Positions 10,486 to 19,485 of a stretch of 64,000 nt of DNA are shown one piece after another. The DNA is from Chloroflexota bacterium (lineage in GTDB: Bacteria > Chloroflexota > UBA6077 > SHYK01). The notes beneath the pieces were generated by a model. That model was not told the DNA's origin and searched no databases. It saw nothing but the letters and a program-made list of their open reading frames with translations. Each line of letters starts with the position of its first letter. The first letter of the stretch is position 1. The translations under genes and the position numbers were made by a program. Where the stretch lies: the NCBI GenBank assembly GCA_009692845.1, contig SHYK01000004.1, forward strand, positions 1 to 64,000, written 5' to 3'.

Positions 10486-10523
10486 CTCCCTCCCCCCTTG
10501 CGGGGGAGGGTTGGGGTGGGGGG
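10486..10523. repeat. Pyrimidine/purine hairpin repeat (ctccctccccccttgcgggggagggttggggtgggggg)
   Basis: Direct reading; 9-bp ccctccccc/gggggaggg stem with a G-rich tail. Confidence 0.65.
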
Positions 10524-10579
10524 AAGTCCCAGGCACTGGGAGAATTGATCCGCTCCGAAGGTGGAAAGGTGGCACAGGC

Positions 10580-11704
10580 TTACTGGTGGTCGCTCGGATG
10601 GTGCGTCCTATCATCGGCAAGCTGGGACTCCCGGAATTCAGCAAACTGCCCCTTTAGGATAGCGCCTCGCGCCTCCTCCACGAGCCGGGTAAGAAAGCGA
10701 ATGTTGTGCAAGCTGGCCAGCCGCATCCCCAACGGATCACCCAGCCGGGCCAGATAGTGCAGGAAAGCGAGCGGGAAGCCGGTGCATGCCAGACAGTCGC
10801 AGGCCGGGTCGAGTGGTCCCGCGGCCGAGGCAAGGGTCCGGGATCGGAGGTTGAGCTTGCCGGCCCGAGTCAGCACCGAGCCGTGGCGACCGAGCCGCGT
10901 GGGCAGCACGCAGTCGAACAGATCGACTCCGCGGGCTATTCCTTCTACGAGGTCGTCCGGCGCCCCGACCCCCATCAGGTAACGAGTTCGGTCCGCTGGA
11001 AGCGGGCCGAGGGCCGCCTCCAACGCGGGCCAGGTCTCCGAACGGGGCTCGCCCACGCTGAGTCCACCGATGCCGAAACCGCCGAAGGGCATTTGGCCCA
11101 GCTCGGTGGCACACCAGCTCCTCAAGCCAAGGTCAACGCCGCCCTGGATGATTCCGAACAAATCGGTCGGTTCGTCGCGGGCCACCCGTAGCGAACGTTC
11201 CGCCCAGCGCTGGGTCTGTTCGGCGGCGGCTCGAAGCTCTCCGCTGGGACACGGGTACGCGGCGCAAATATCGAGCACCATGGCGACATCGGAGCCCAAC
11301 GTCTGCTGGATCTCGATCGCCAGCTCCGGCGTGAGGTGGCGGGCGCTGCCGTCCAGGTGGGAGCGGAACTGGACTCCATCCTCATCGATGTCCGCAAGGT
11401 CGGCCAGGCTAAAGACCTGAAAGCCGCCGCTATCGGTGACGATTGGCCGGTTCCAGCCCATGAATCGGTGGAGCCCGCCAAGTCCCTGAACCGCGACGTG
11501 GCCCGGCCGCTGCCAGAGATGGAAAGCATTCGCGAGCAGACCCGGTGCACTGACCCCTTCGAGGTCGCGGATAGTGAGCGCCTTCACGGTCGCCTGGGTC
11601 GCCACCGGGAAAAACGCGGGCGTCGCGATCGTTCCGTGGGGAGTATGCAAGAGCCCCGCCCGGGCAGTCCCGTCGTGGGCGAGGATCTCGAGCCGTACGG
11701 TCAT
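10580..11704 (-). CDS. tgt: tRNA-guanine transglycosylase
   Basis: 374 aa; ATPAFFPVATQATVKALT, VTDSGGFQVFSL, GLSVGEPRSE, FDCVLPTRLGRHG. Confidence 0.95.
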   Translation of the reverse strand: MTVRLEILAHDGTARAGLLHTPHGTIATPAFFPVATQATVKALTIRDLEGVSAPGLLANAFHLWQRPGHVAVQGLGGLHRFMGWNRPIVTDSGGFQVFSLADLADIDEDGVQFRSHLDGSARHLTPELAIEIQQTLGSDVAMVLDICAAYPCPSGELRAAAEQTQRWAERSLRVARDEPTDLFGIIQGGVDLGLRSWCATELGQMPFGGFGIGGLSVGEPRSETWPALEAALGPLPADRTRYLMGVGAPDDLVEGIARGVDLFDCVLPTRLGRHGSVLTRAGKLNLRSRTLASAAGPLDPACDCLACTGFPLAFLHYLARLGDPLGMRLASLHNIRFLTRLVEEARGAILKGQFAEFRESQLADDRTHHPSDHQ

Positions 11705-11789
11705 GGAGCGGCGGTTTTCCGCGCAGTCAATACCTGTCGATGGTTGATCAAACTTGCTGCCCTATACTGGTCGTCGAACGGAGGTTCGT

Positions 11790-12821
11790 ATGGCGGATCG
11801 CCTGGTGACGGCCGAGCTGCGGCCGGAGGAAGACACGACCGACCACACTCTGCGGCCGCAACGGCTCGAAGAGTTCATCGGCCAGGACCGCCTGAAAGAC
11901 AACCTGCGTATCTTGATCGACGCCGCGGTGGGGCGGTCCGAACCGGTTGACCACGTATTGCTCTACGGCCCTCCTGGGCTCGGCAAGACCACCCTGGCCC
12001 ACCTGATCGCCACCGAAATGCACGTCAACGTCCGAACGACCTCGGGACCCGCCATCGAGCATCCCGGGGAACTGGCGGCCATCCTGACTCGGCTCGGCCG
12101 GGGAGACATCATCTTCATCGATGAGATCCATCGCTTGAGCCATGTCGTCGAGGAAGCGTTGTACCCAGCGATGGAAGAGTTCCGCTGGGACATCATCCTC
12201 GGCAAAGGCCCGGCGGCGCAATCGTTACGGCTCAGCCTCCAGCCGTTTACGGTGATCGGCGCCACCACTCGGATTGCTTTGCTGACTTCGCCGCTCCGCG
12301 ACCGGTTCGGGGCGATCTACCACCTTGAATACTACGATGAAGCCGCCCTAGCCCTGATTGTCCGCCGATCAGCCGGAATCCTGGGGGTTCCCATGGACGA
12401 AGGGCCAGCCGAAGAGATCGCGAAGCGGGCGCGAGGAACTCCCCGAGTGGCCAACCGGCTGCTCCGCCGAGTCCGGGACTATGCGCAGATCCGCGCGGAT
12501 GGCATCATCACCGTCCCAGTCGCGCGGGACGCCCTGGATCGACTCGAGGTGGACCAGCTGGGGTTGGACAATGTCGATCGCAAGATGCTGAGGACCCTGA
12601 TCGAAAAGTTCCACGGCGGACCGGTGGGGATTGAGACGATGGCTGCCGCGACCGGGGAAGAGTCTGAGACGATCATGGACGTTTACGAGCCCTACCTCAT
12701 TCAGCTCGGGTTCTTGATGCGCACACCGCGCGGCCGGGTGGCCACCACGGCTGCCTATCAGCACCTGGGGCTCACCCCCCCACCTTCCGCCGAGAACTCC
12801 GACCAGCCCAGTCTGCTCTGA
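11790..12821 (+). CDS. ruvB: Holliday junction branch migration helicase RuvB
   Basis: ORF 11754..12821; ATG 11790 follows [35 protein letters not shown]. Confidence 0.95.
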   Translation: MADRLVTAELRPEEDTTDHTLRPQRLEEFIGQDRLKDNLRILIDAAVGRSEPVDHVLLYGPPGLGKTTLAHLIATEMHVNVRTTSGPAIEHPGELAAILTRLGRGDIIFIDEIHRLSHVVEEALYPAMEEFRWDIILGKGPAAQSLRLSLQPFTVIGATTRIALLTSPLRDRFGAIYHLEYYDEAALALIVRRSAGILGVPMDEGPAEEIAKRARGTPRVANRLLRRVRDYAQIRADGIITVPVARDALDRLEVDQLGLDNVDRKMLRTLIEKFHGGPVGIETMAAATGEESETIMDVYEPYLIQLGFLMRTPRGRVATTAAYQHLGLTPPPSAENSDQPSLL

Positions 12822-12849
12822 CGTAGGCAGCCCCGTAGAGCCGACACAG

Positions 12850-13887
12850 ATGCCCCAATCAGAAGTCGATCCTGATCTTCGGCTCTCTGCTTACGATTAC
12901 CCCCTCCCCAAAGAGCTGATAGCCCAACAGCCCGCGAGTCCACGCGACAGCGCGCGGCTGTTCCGGCTCGAGCGGGCCACCCGCGCGATGGGGCACCACC
13001 ACGTGCATGATCTACCCGACCTGCTGACGCCCGGCGACCTCCTGGTGGTCAATCGCAGTCGGGTCCTCCAATCCCGCCTGAACGCCACCAAGATTCCGTC
13101 CGGCGGCAAGGTCGAGCTGACTTTGCTGCGACCCGGCCTGGGAGACGCCTGGGAAGCCTTGGCCCGCGGGCACCGACTGGCCGCAGGCCAGCGGCTAACG
13201 ATCGGAGAGGTGGCTGCGGAGGTCGGCGAATCAATCCCCGGCGGCGCCCGGCTGATTCATTTCTCGGGCGTAGACGTGCAGGAGCTGCTGGTTCGCCAAG
13301 GACAGACCCCGTTGCCCCCCTACATCCACGGCTATGCTGGCGATCCCGAGCGCTACCAGACGGTCTACGCCAATGCCCTGGGATCGGCCGCCGCCCCGAC
13401 CGCCGGCCTCCACTTCACCCCCGAGCTGATCACAACCCTCCGCGACCGAGGGATCGGATGGGCGACCGTGACCCTCCACATCGGGCTCGATACCTTTCGC
13501 CCAATCACCGACGAGAACGTGCGCCAGCGCCACATCCACACCGAATGGGTCGAGGTCCCCGAGGAGGCCGTCGCCGCCGTCCGCACGGCCAAGGAGCGAG
13601 GCGGACGCGTCATCGCGGTAGGGACCAGCGCGGTCCGGGCACTCGAATTCGCCGGGCGGGACGGCGAACTCGCGCCCTATCGAGGGCCGGTCGACCTGTT
13701 TGTGGTCCCAGGCCATCGGTTTAGAATTGTCGACGCGATGCTCACCAACTTTCACATGCCACGCACGTCGGTGCTACTGCTGGTGGCCGCCTTCGCCGGC
13801 CGCGAGCTCATCCTGCGAGCCTATCAAGAAGCGATCGAGCAAAGCTACCGGATGCTGAGCTTCGGCGACGCCATGCTGATTGTTTAG
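12850..13887 (+). CDS. queA: S-adenosylmethionine:tRNA ribosyltransferase-isomerase
   Basis: 345 aa; YPLPKELIAQQP, TAGLHFTPEL, HTEWVEVPEEA. Confidence 0.95.
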   Translation: MPQSEVDPDLRLSAYDYPLPKELIAQQPASPRDSARLFRLERATRAMGHHHVHDLPDLLTPGDLLVVNRSRVLQSRLNATKIPSGGKVELTLLRPGLGDAWEALARGHRLAAGQRLTIGEVAAEVGESIPGGARLIHFSGVDVQELLVRQGQTPLPPYIHGYAGDPERYQTVYANALGSAAAPTAGLHFTPELITTLRDRGIGWATVTLHIGLDTFRPITDENVRQRHIHTEWVEVPEEAVAAVRTAKERGGRVIAVGTSAVRALEFAGRDGELAPYRGPVDLFVVPGHRFRIVDAMLTNFHMPRTSVLLLVAAFAGRELILRAYQEAIEQSYRMLSFGDAMLIV

Positions 13888-14767
13888 CCAACTTCGGACC
13901 CTTCCTTCACCTCGGGCGGTGGGCGGCGCCGTCGTCGTGGCTTTCGCCATCCTTACCTCGGTTTACGGCTACGCAATTCCGCCCTGGGAAGCCCCGGACG
14001 AGCTCAATCATTTCCAGTACGGGATATTCCTGATCCCTCAACAACGGCTGCCGGTCAGCTACACCGAAACCCAGATGGCCCACTATCCGCCGCTTTACTA
14101 CTGGCTCACCGTTCCGATCCTGGCGGCTTTCGACGAGACCCCACTGCCCGGAATCGTGACCAAGAATCCGGACTACCGCTGGGGTGACCTCAATGCGGCC
14201 GGGCCTCACCAGTTCATCCACGATTGGGCGGCCCTTACCTGGAAACCGGGGCACGCGGGCCGAACGCTCCGACTCATGGCCCTGGGTCTCAGCACTTGCC
14301 TCCTGCTGGCTGGACCCTGGCTCATCCGTAATCAAGCGCTGTATGGGGACGCCCTGGGACAGGGCGCATTGGTGGGCGATCCAGCCTTTCCGCCGACGAA
14401 TACACCCCTCAGCTTGGCGGCTCTTCTGGCCGCCCTGCGCACCCAGTGGAACCCAGATTCTCTGCTGTGGCACGACGCGACGCCCACTGCGAACTACTCG
14501 CTATCGGTGCAGGTCGTTGGCCCGCAAAATCAACTCGTCGCCCAGGCGGACGCTCCCCGGGGCGGGTGGCTGCCAACCAGCGTCTGGGAACCCGGGGATG
14601 TAGTCCACGAGTCCTTGTCACTGGCTCGCCCGGCCATTCCGCCTCCAGACTTGCATGTGCAGGTGGTCGTCTACGATCTTTCCAGCGGAAAGCGGCTGGC
14701 GGTAGGTGGCGGGGACGGGCTCGATCTCGGACCGATTAGTCTTGCGTCGGAGCTTAGCTCGGGGTGA
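13880..14767 (+). CDS. Glycosyltransferase-like membrane protein, apparently internally deleted/mosaic
   Basis: 295 aa; N-terminal PPWEAPDELNHFQYGIF...AHYPPLYYWLTVP runs directly into GPWLIRNQALYGD and then a C-terminal LPTSVWEPGDVVHESLSL module. Confidence 0.6.
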   Translation: MFSQLRTLPSPRAVGGAVVVAFAILTSVYGYAIPPWEAPDELNHFQYGIFLIPQQRLPVSYTETQMAHYPPLYYWLTVPILAAFDETPLPGIVTKNPDYRWGDLNAAGPHQFIHDWAALTWKPGHAGRTLRLMALGLSTCLLLAGPWLIRNQALYGDALGQGALVGDPAFPPTNTPLSLAALLAALRTQWNPDSLLWHDATPTANYSLSVQVVGPQNQLVAQADAPRGGWLPTSVWEPGDVVHESLSLARPAIPPPDLHVQVVVYDLSSGKRLAVGGGDGLDLGPISLASELSSG

Positions 14768-16425
14768 TAGCTGCTGTTCCCGCTTACATCGCGCTCTCGG
14801 TCATCTGTTTTTCCGCCCGCGTCATCGTGTTCGCGGCTTCGTACGGGGCTGTGGAACATGACAGCGGCTGGGCCCTGGGAGTCGCCCAAAACCTCGCATT
14901 GCGTGGAATCTACGCCTCGTACACCAACCCGATCCGCGACGATTCCCCCGGGCCCCATCCCAGCATCCACGAACGATTCTCCGTCCAGGACGCCCAGGGC
15001 TTCTCCTATTTTCCGGGCGGAGTTGCGATGGGGTCCGGGTATGTAGTGCCAGAGGCCGTTGTAATCAAGCTCTTCGGCCCAGGGTTCTGGCAATACCGGC
15101 TCTGGCCCCTCCTGGCCTTCGTTCTCCTGCTGACAGCGGTCTTCTGGTTGGTCTGGCGGATCGGGGGCTTACCCGCGCTCATTGCCTTGCAGATGTGGCT
15201 CTGGGCCGTGCCGCAGTTCACGACCCAGTTCGCCTACGAGGCGTTTTCGGAACACATTGCCCTGCTTTTTCTTCTCCTCGCCTTTGTTGCCCTCTCCTAC
15301 GGTGGCGAATCGCGAGGTGCCGCCCGGGCCATTTCGGGATTTCGCCTCGGGCTCGCTTATCTGACTAAGTCCATCTCGGTGCTAAGCGGGGCGGGGGTCC
15401 TCCCCCTGATTGCCTGGCAGCTCTACATGGGACGCCGTGACCTTCGGCGCGGGTTGGCGCGTTGGGCGCTCTTTGGCGGAAGCATTCTGGCTCCGATCGC
15501 CGCTTACGAGCTGTACCGATTCGTGTCGTTGACGTCGACCTTCGGCATCGAATCTTGGTACGCAATCAATGAGGACATCCGTCTCCACGCGCTAAGCGCG
15601 GGAAGCGGCCTCTCCCTCGCGCCCCTCCTCCAGCCCGATGTGGGGTTCATCCTCAACAAGCTCGACATTTGGCGAGATCTAGGCGCGAGTCAGTCCGTCG
15701 TTCTGTGGGTGGGATTGCTGCTCTCGCCGCTCGTCTTCGTTCGCCGCGCGGCCCGCAGCAATCTCCCCATCCTCGGGATCATGTGGTGTGGCGCGATGCT
15801 CACCTTTGCCTGGTTCGTGCTGCTGTCGGCTAACGGATGGGCCCGCCATGCTTGGCCCAGCCTCTTTCTCGCAATGATGTTGCTTTGCATTGCCGGCGGT
15901 TTGCTGCTGCGAGCATGCCTGGATAGCCGGAATCTCAGTATCGCCTGCGCTCTCGGACTGGTCCTTTTCGGTCTTTATGGCGTGCGATATGAGAGCCTCG
16001 AGCTCCGCCCCGTGCTCGATCAGGAGACCATTGAGTCATGGCTGGCCGTCCGCAACCTGCGCGGGCCGGGCCTTGGATTGCCAAGTCATACTCTGCTCTC
16101 CTTCGCGGATCAGGTCGAATTGATCTCGTTTTTTGGGAACGGCGTTGCCCCCGAAGACCGCGTGTACTACCTGGACCAATTCCTTAATGCCGAAGCGTCG
16201 ACGCTCGTCGATCGGGTCTTCTACACAGCGGACCGCTACAAAGTTCTTGGTCAACGGAACGCGGCTGGAGGCGAGTCCTACCTGATCTTTGGCCCGTACC
16301 AACGGGGACCAGCGGCCATAACTAGCGACACCTACATGGCTGACCGCCTGCGCGAATACTGCGGGGAGATCGTTTTCCGCAACCCATCGTATTTACTCTG
16401 TCGCCTGAAGACCGGGCCCTCTTGA
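14764..16425 (+). CDS. Polytopic membrane protein, probable glycosyltransferase family 39-like
   Basis: 553 aa, GTG start overlapping the upstream stop; multiple TM segments; DSGWALGVAQNLALRGIYAS. Confidence 0.65.
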   Translation: MIAAVPAYIALSVICFSARVIVFAASYGAVEHDSGWALGVAQNLALRGIYASYTNPIRDDSPGPHPSIHERFSVQDAQGFSYFPGGVAMGSGYVVPEAVVIKLFGPGFWQYRLWPLLAFVLLLTAVFWLVWRIGGLPALIALQMWLWAVPQFTTQFAYEAFSEHIALLFLLLAFVALSYGGESRGAARAISGFRLGLAYLTKSISVLSGAGVLPLIAWQLYMGRRDLRRGLARWALFGGSILAPIAAYELYRFVSLTSTFGIESWYAINEDIRLHALSAGSGLSLAPLLQPDVGFILNKLDIWRDLGASQSVVLWVGLLLSPLVFVRRAARSNLPILGIMWCGAMLTFAWFVLLSANGWARHAWPSLFLAMMLLCIAGGLLLRACLDSRNLSIACALGLVLFGLYGVRYESLELRPVLDQETIESWLAVRNLRGPGLGLPSHTLLSFADQVELISFFGNGVAPEDRVYYLDQFLNAEASTLVDRVFYTADRYKVLGQRNAAGGESYLIFGPYQRGPAAITSDTYMADRLREYCGEIVFRNPSYLLCRLKTGPS

Positions 16426-16492
16426 CCTGACGTGCCGAGGCAAAAATGTCCTAACCTGGCTTGCTGACGCCACCTGTTAGTTTGAATCGCGG

Positions 16493-17620
16493 TTACGCAC
16501 GCTTCAGGAAAAAGATCGAAGGCTCGATCATTCCACTCTGGAACGGGACCTTCACCGTGAATTGTGGTTGCGCGGTCCATTGCGCACGGTGCTCAGCCAG
16601 GGCGGTCTCGAATAGCCCTCGCCGCGGGGTGATGACGACGAGCGAGCAAGACGCCGCCGCTACCCGGGTGGCTTCAACCAAAAAGCGGGGGTACAGGTCG
16701 CGCAGCTCGGCTTCCGAGCCCATCAACATCCCGTAGGGCAGATCAGCCACGATGGTGTCGAACGACCCCGAGCCGAAGGGCAGTGAACCGGCGTCCGCCT
16801 GCACCAGGTCGGCGACCGCCTGGTGTCCGCTGGCCTGCAGGTTCTGGCGGGCACAGTCCAACGCGGATGGGCTCAGATCACAGCCCACCGCCAGCTTGGC
16901 CGCTCCGAGCGCCAGCCGCTCAATAAGCAACGTCCCCGAGCCGCAAGCCACGTTCAAGAAGCGTTCCTTCGCTGAGGGCGTAGCAATTCGGGCCATGACG
17001 TTTGCGACAGTGGCGTTGAGCGCACCGGGGAGATTGCAGACCCGCCATGCCCGCGCGCTCAACGGTCGATGACTGAGCCGAAGCAGAATCCGCCAACCGG
17101 TCTGGGCGTCCGGCCGCCGACGCACACTGAGCAGCAGATCGCCGTCGTCCTCGACGCTGGTCAAGCGGAGCGCATGGCCCAGCTCCTCCTTGAGTCGACG
17201 AAGGACGGCGGACTGGCTCCCAGCCGCGCTGATTCTGAGAGTCGAAAAAGCGCCTGGGGCGGATGCGTCGGTAATGAGCTGCGCCGCGCGTACCAAGCGG
17301 GTGAAGTGCTGGTGCCCAAGCAGCGCTTGGGGTCGCGGAATCTCGAAATCTTCGACGAGATGCACCGCGATCACCGAGCGCAGATCGTTCAATCGCTGAA
17401 GGCTTCCCCCGAACTCCAGGGCAATCCGGCCGCCGCCCGGTCGCCCCAGTAGCCGCACCGCATCGCCCAGGCACTGGGTGATTTCTTGCTCGGCCCACGG
17501 CTCCAGGCCCGGAAGGACTTCCGCCTCGAACCGCTGGGGGCTCGCGGCCGTCGATTCCTTACTGGTGTTCGGCCGAGCCTGGCTCCGGACCTGGGCTGGG
17601 CGCCGACGTGGATGCGTCAT
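16493..17620 (-). CDS. RNA N-methyltransferase-like protein (RlmL/Trm14-type)
   Basis: 375 aa; NVACGSGTLLIERLALGA, DTIVADLPYGMLMG. Confidence 0.8.
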   Translation of the reverse strand: MTHPRRRPAQVRSQARPNTSKESTAASPQRFEAEVLPGLEPWAEQEITQCLGDAVRLLGRPGGGRIALEFGGSLQRLNDLRSVIAVHLVEDFEIPRPQALLGHQHFTRLVRAAQLITDASAPGAFSTLRISAAGSQSAVLRRLKEELGHALRLTSVEDDGDLLLSVRRRPDAQTGWRILLRLSHRPLSARAWRVCNLPGALNATVANVMARIATPSAKERFLNVACGSGTLLIERLALGAAKLAVGCDLSPSALDCARQNLQASGHQAVADLVQADAGSLPFGSGSFDTIVADLPYGMLMGSEAELRDLYPRFLVEATRVAAASCSLVVITPRRGLFETALAEHRAQWTAQPQFTVKVPFQSGMIEPSIFFLKRA

Positions 17621-17669
17621 ATCTCCTGCTCACCCAACATCTGATAGAATCGTCCCTCTGAGGTGAACA

Positions 17670-17870
17670 TTGCCCAAGATGAAGACCCATAAGGCGACTG
17701 CGCGCCGGTTCCAGCTCAGTGGTACCGGTAAGCTGCTCCGCACCCGCGGTGGAAAGAGCCACCTCCGCCGGAAGCGCTCCAAGCGAGCTATCCGCGATTT
17801 CGATGAAATGGTAGCGGTTTCCGGGCGGGACGCCACCCGCATCCGCACGCTCATTCCTTACGCAAAGTAG
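17670..17870 (+). CDS. rpmI: 50S ribosomal protein L35
   Basis: 66 aa, TTG start; MPKMKTHKATARRFQLSGTGKLLR. Confidence 0.93.
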   Translation: MPKMKTHKATARRFQLSGTGKLLRTRGGKSHLRRKRSKRAIRDFDEMVAVSGRDATRIRTLIPYAK

Positions 17871-17928
17871 CAGGCCAGCCCATCTAGACTGGGTGACCCC
17901 AATCAAGTAATTCGGAGAGTTCCATCAA

Positions 17929-18309
17929 GTGGTTCGTGTAAAGCGCGGCGTTACCCACCATGCCCGACACAAGAAGGTACTGGAACAAACCAAAGGGCAT
18001 TCCGGCGGTCGGCATCGTCTGTATAAGACGGCCAAGGAATCGCTGGTTCATGCGCTTATGTACCAGTATCGGGACCGGCGCACCCGCAAGCGAGACTTCC
18101 GCAAATTGTGGATACAGCGGATCAACGCCGCTGCCCGTCTGTCGGGGATTTCCTACAGCCGCTTGATCGATGCGCTCAAGTCGGGTGATATCGAGGTCAA
18201 TCGCAAGATGCTGGCTGAGCTGGCGGTGAACGACCCCGCCTCTTTCGCGAGCCTCGTCGAAGGCGCAAAGGTCGCCGCGACCGCTGCCGCCGATCTTCAA
18301 CCCGTCTAA
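17929..18309 (+). CDS. rplT: 50S ribosomal protein L20
   Basis: 126 aa; MVRVKRGVTHHARHKKVLEQTKGHSGGRHRLYKTAKESL. Confidence 0.95.
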   Translation: MVRVKRGVTHHARHKKVLEQTKGHSGGRHRLYKTAKESLVHALMYQYRDRRTRKRDFRKLWIQRINAAARLSGISYSRLIDALKSGDIEVNRKMLAELAVNDPASFASLVEGAKVAATAAADLQPV

Positions 18310-18382
18310 CCGACGGGAAGGCGCTCCCTTCGCCCTGGACCTGTCCTGAATCCATTTCCACGATAATGCAGTCTCACGCTAG

Positions 18383-18416
18383 AGCAATCCGAATCGATTC
18401 GGATTGCTTTTTCTTT
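18383..18416 (+). terminator. Intrinsic terminator-like palindrome between rplT and pheS (possible attenuator)
   Basis: agcaatccgaatcgattcggattgct (26-bp perfect palindrome) followed by tttctttt-type T-rich run. Confidence 0.7.
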
Positions 18417-18447
18417 ACCTTAGTGGGAACAAGGAAGCAGAGAACAC

Positions 18448-19482
18448 ATGGCATCCCTGGCCGAGACCCTGGAAACTCTGGAAAAACGGGCCCTTGGCGA
18501 CCTGGCGGGCGTCGGAGATGATTCCGCCCTCGAGAATTGGCGCAACGTCTACCTTGGGCGGCGCGGAGCCCTCGCCGATTATCTGCGCTCGGTCGGCCAG
18601 CTTGCCGCCGCCGACCGCCCTGCCGCCGGCCAGGCCGCCAACGCCGTAAAGGTCGCGCTGGAGGCGGCCTTTGCCGACCGCGAGGCGCAGATCCAGGCGC
18701 TCAGCTTGGACGCCCGGTTCGAAGCCGATCGCATCGACGTCACCCTGCCCGCCCGTCGGTTACACACCGGGGCGCTACATCCCACCACCCAGATCCTGCG
18801 CCGGATCGTCTCCATCTTTCGCGATCTCGGCTTCCGCGAAACCGAAGGACCGGAGGTTGAGCTCGATTGGTACAACTTCGAGGCCCTCAACATCCCCCCC
18901 GATCACCCAGCTCGGGACATGTGGGACACATTTTATGTCAATCCACCCTCGGTGCTCTTGCGCACTCATACCTCGCCGGTCCAGATCCGAACCATGGAGC
19001 GCTCCACTCCGCCGGTGCGAGTGATCGTGCCTGGGCGAGTCTACCGATACGAGGCCCAGGATCCGTCCCACGAGTGGATGTTCTACCAAGTCGAGGGTCT
19101 GGCGGTCGATGCGGGGCTCACCATGGCCGACCTCAAGGGCGTGCTCGTGGCCTTCGCCCAGCGGATCTTTTGGCCCGACACCCAGTGTAAGTTTCGCTGC
19201 AGCTACTTCCCCTTCGTCGAGCCAGGCATGGAGATGGACGTTCAGTGCCCGATCTGCCGGGGCCAGGGCTGTCGAGTCTGCAAACACTCCGGTTGGCTCG
19301 AGCTGCTGGGGGCAGGGATGGTGCATCCCAAGGTGCTGACCAACGTGGGCTACGATCCGGAGCAGGTCCACGGTTTTGCCTTCGGCATGGGTCCGGAACG
19401 GATCGCCATGGTGACCCATGTGATCGACGATATTCGTCTGTTCTACGGAAACGATCTCCGCTTCCTCCAGCAGTTCGGATAG
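18448..19482 (+). CDS. pheS: phenylalanine--tRNA ligase alpha subunit
   Basis: 344 aa; HPTTQILRRIVSIFRDLGF, FAFGMGPERIAM. Confidence 0.95.
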   Translation: MASLAETLETLEKRALGDLAGVGDDSALENWRNVYLGRRGALADYLRSVGQLAAADRPAAGQAANAVKVALEAAFADREAQIQALSLDARFEADRIDVTLPARRLHTGALHPTTQILRRIVSIFRDLGFRETEGPEVELDWYNFEALNIPPDHPARDMWDTFYVNPPSVLLRTHTSPVQIRTMERSTPPVRVIVPGRVYRYEAQDPSHEWMFYQVEGLAVDAGLTMADLKGVLVAFAQRIFWPDTQCKFRCSYFPFVEPGMEMDVQCPICRGQGCRVCKHSGWLELLGAGMVHPKVLTNVGYDPEQVHGFAFGMGPERIAMVTHVIDDIRLFYGNDLRFLQQFG

Positions 19483-19485
19483 CTT

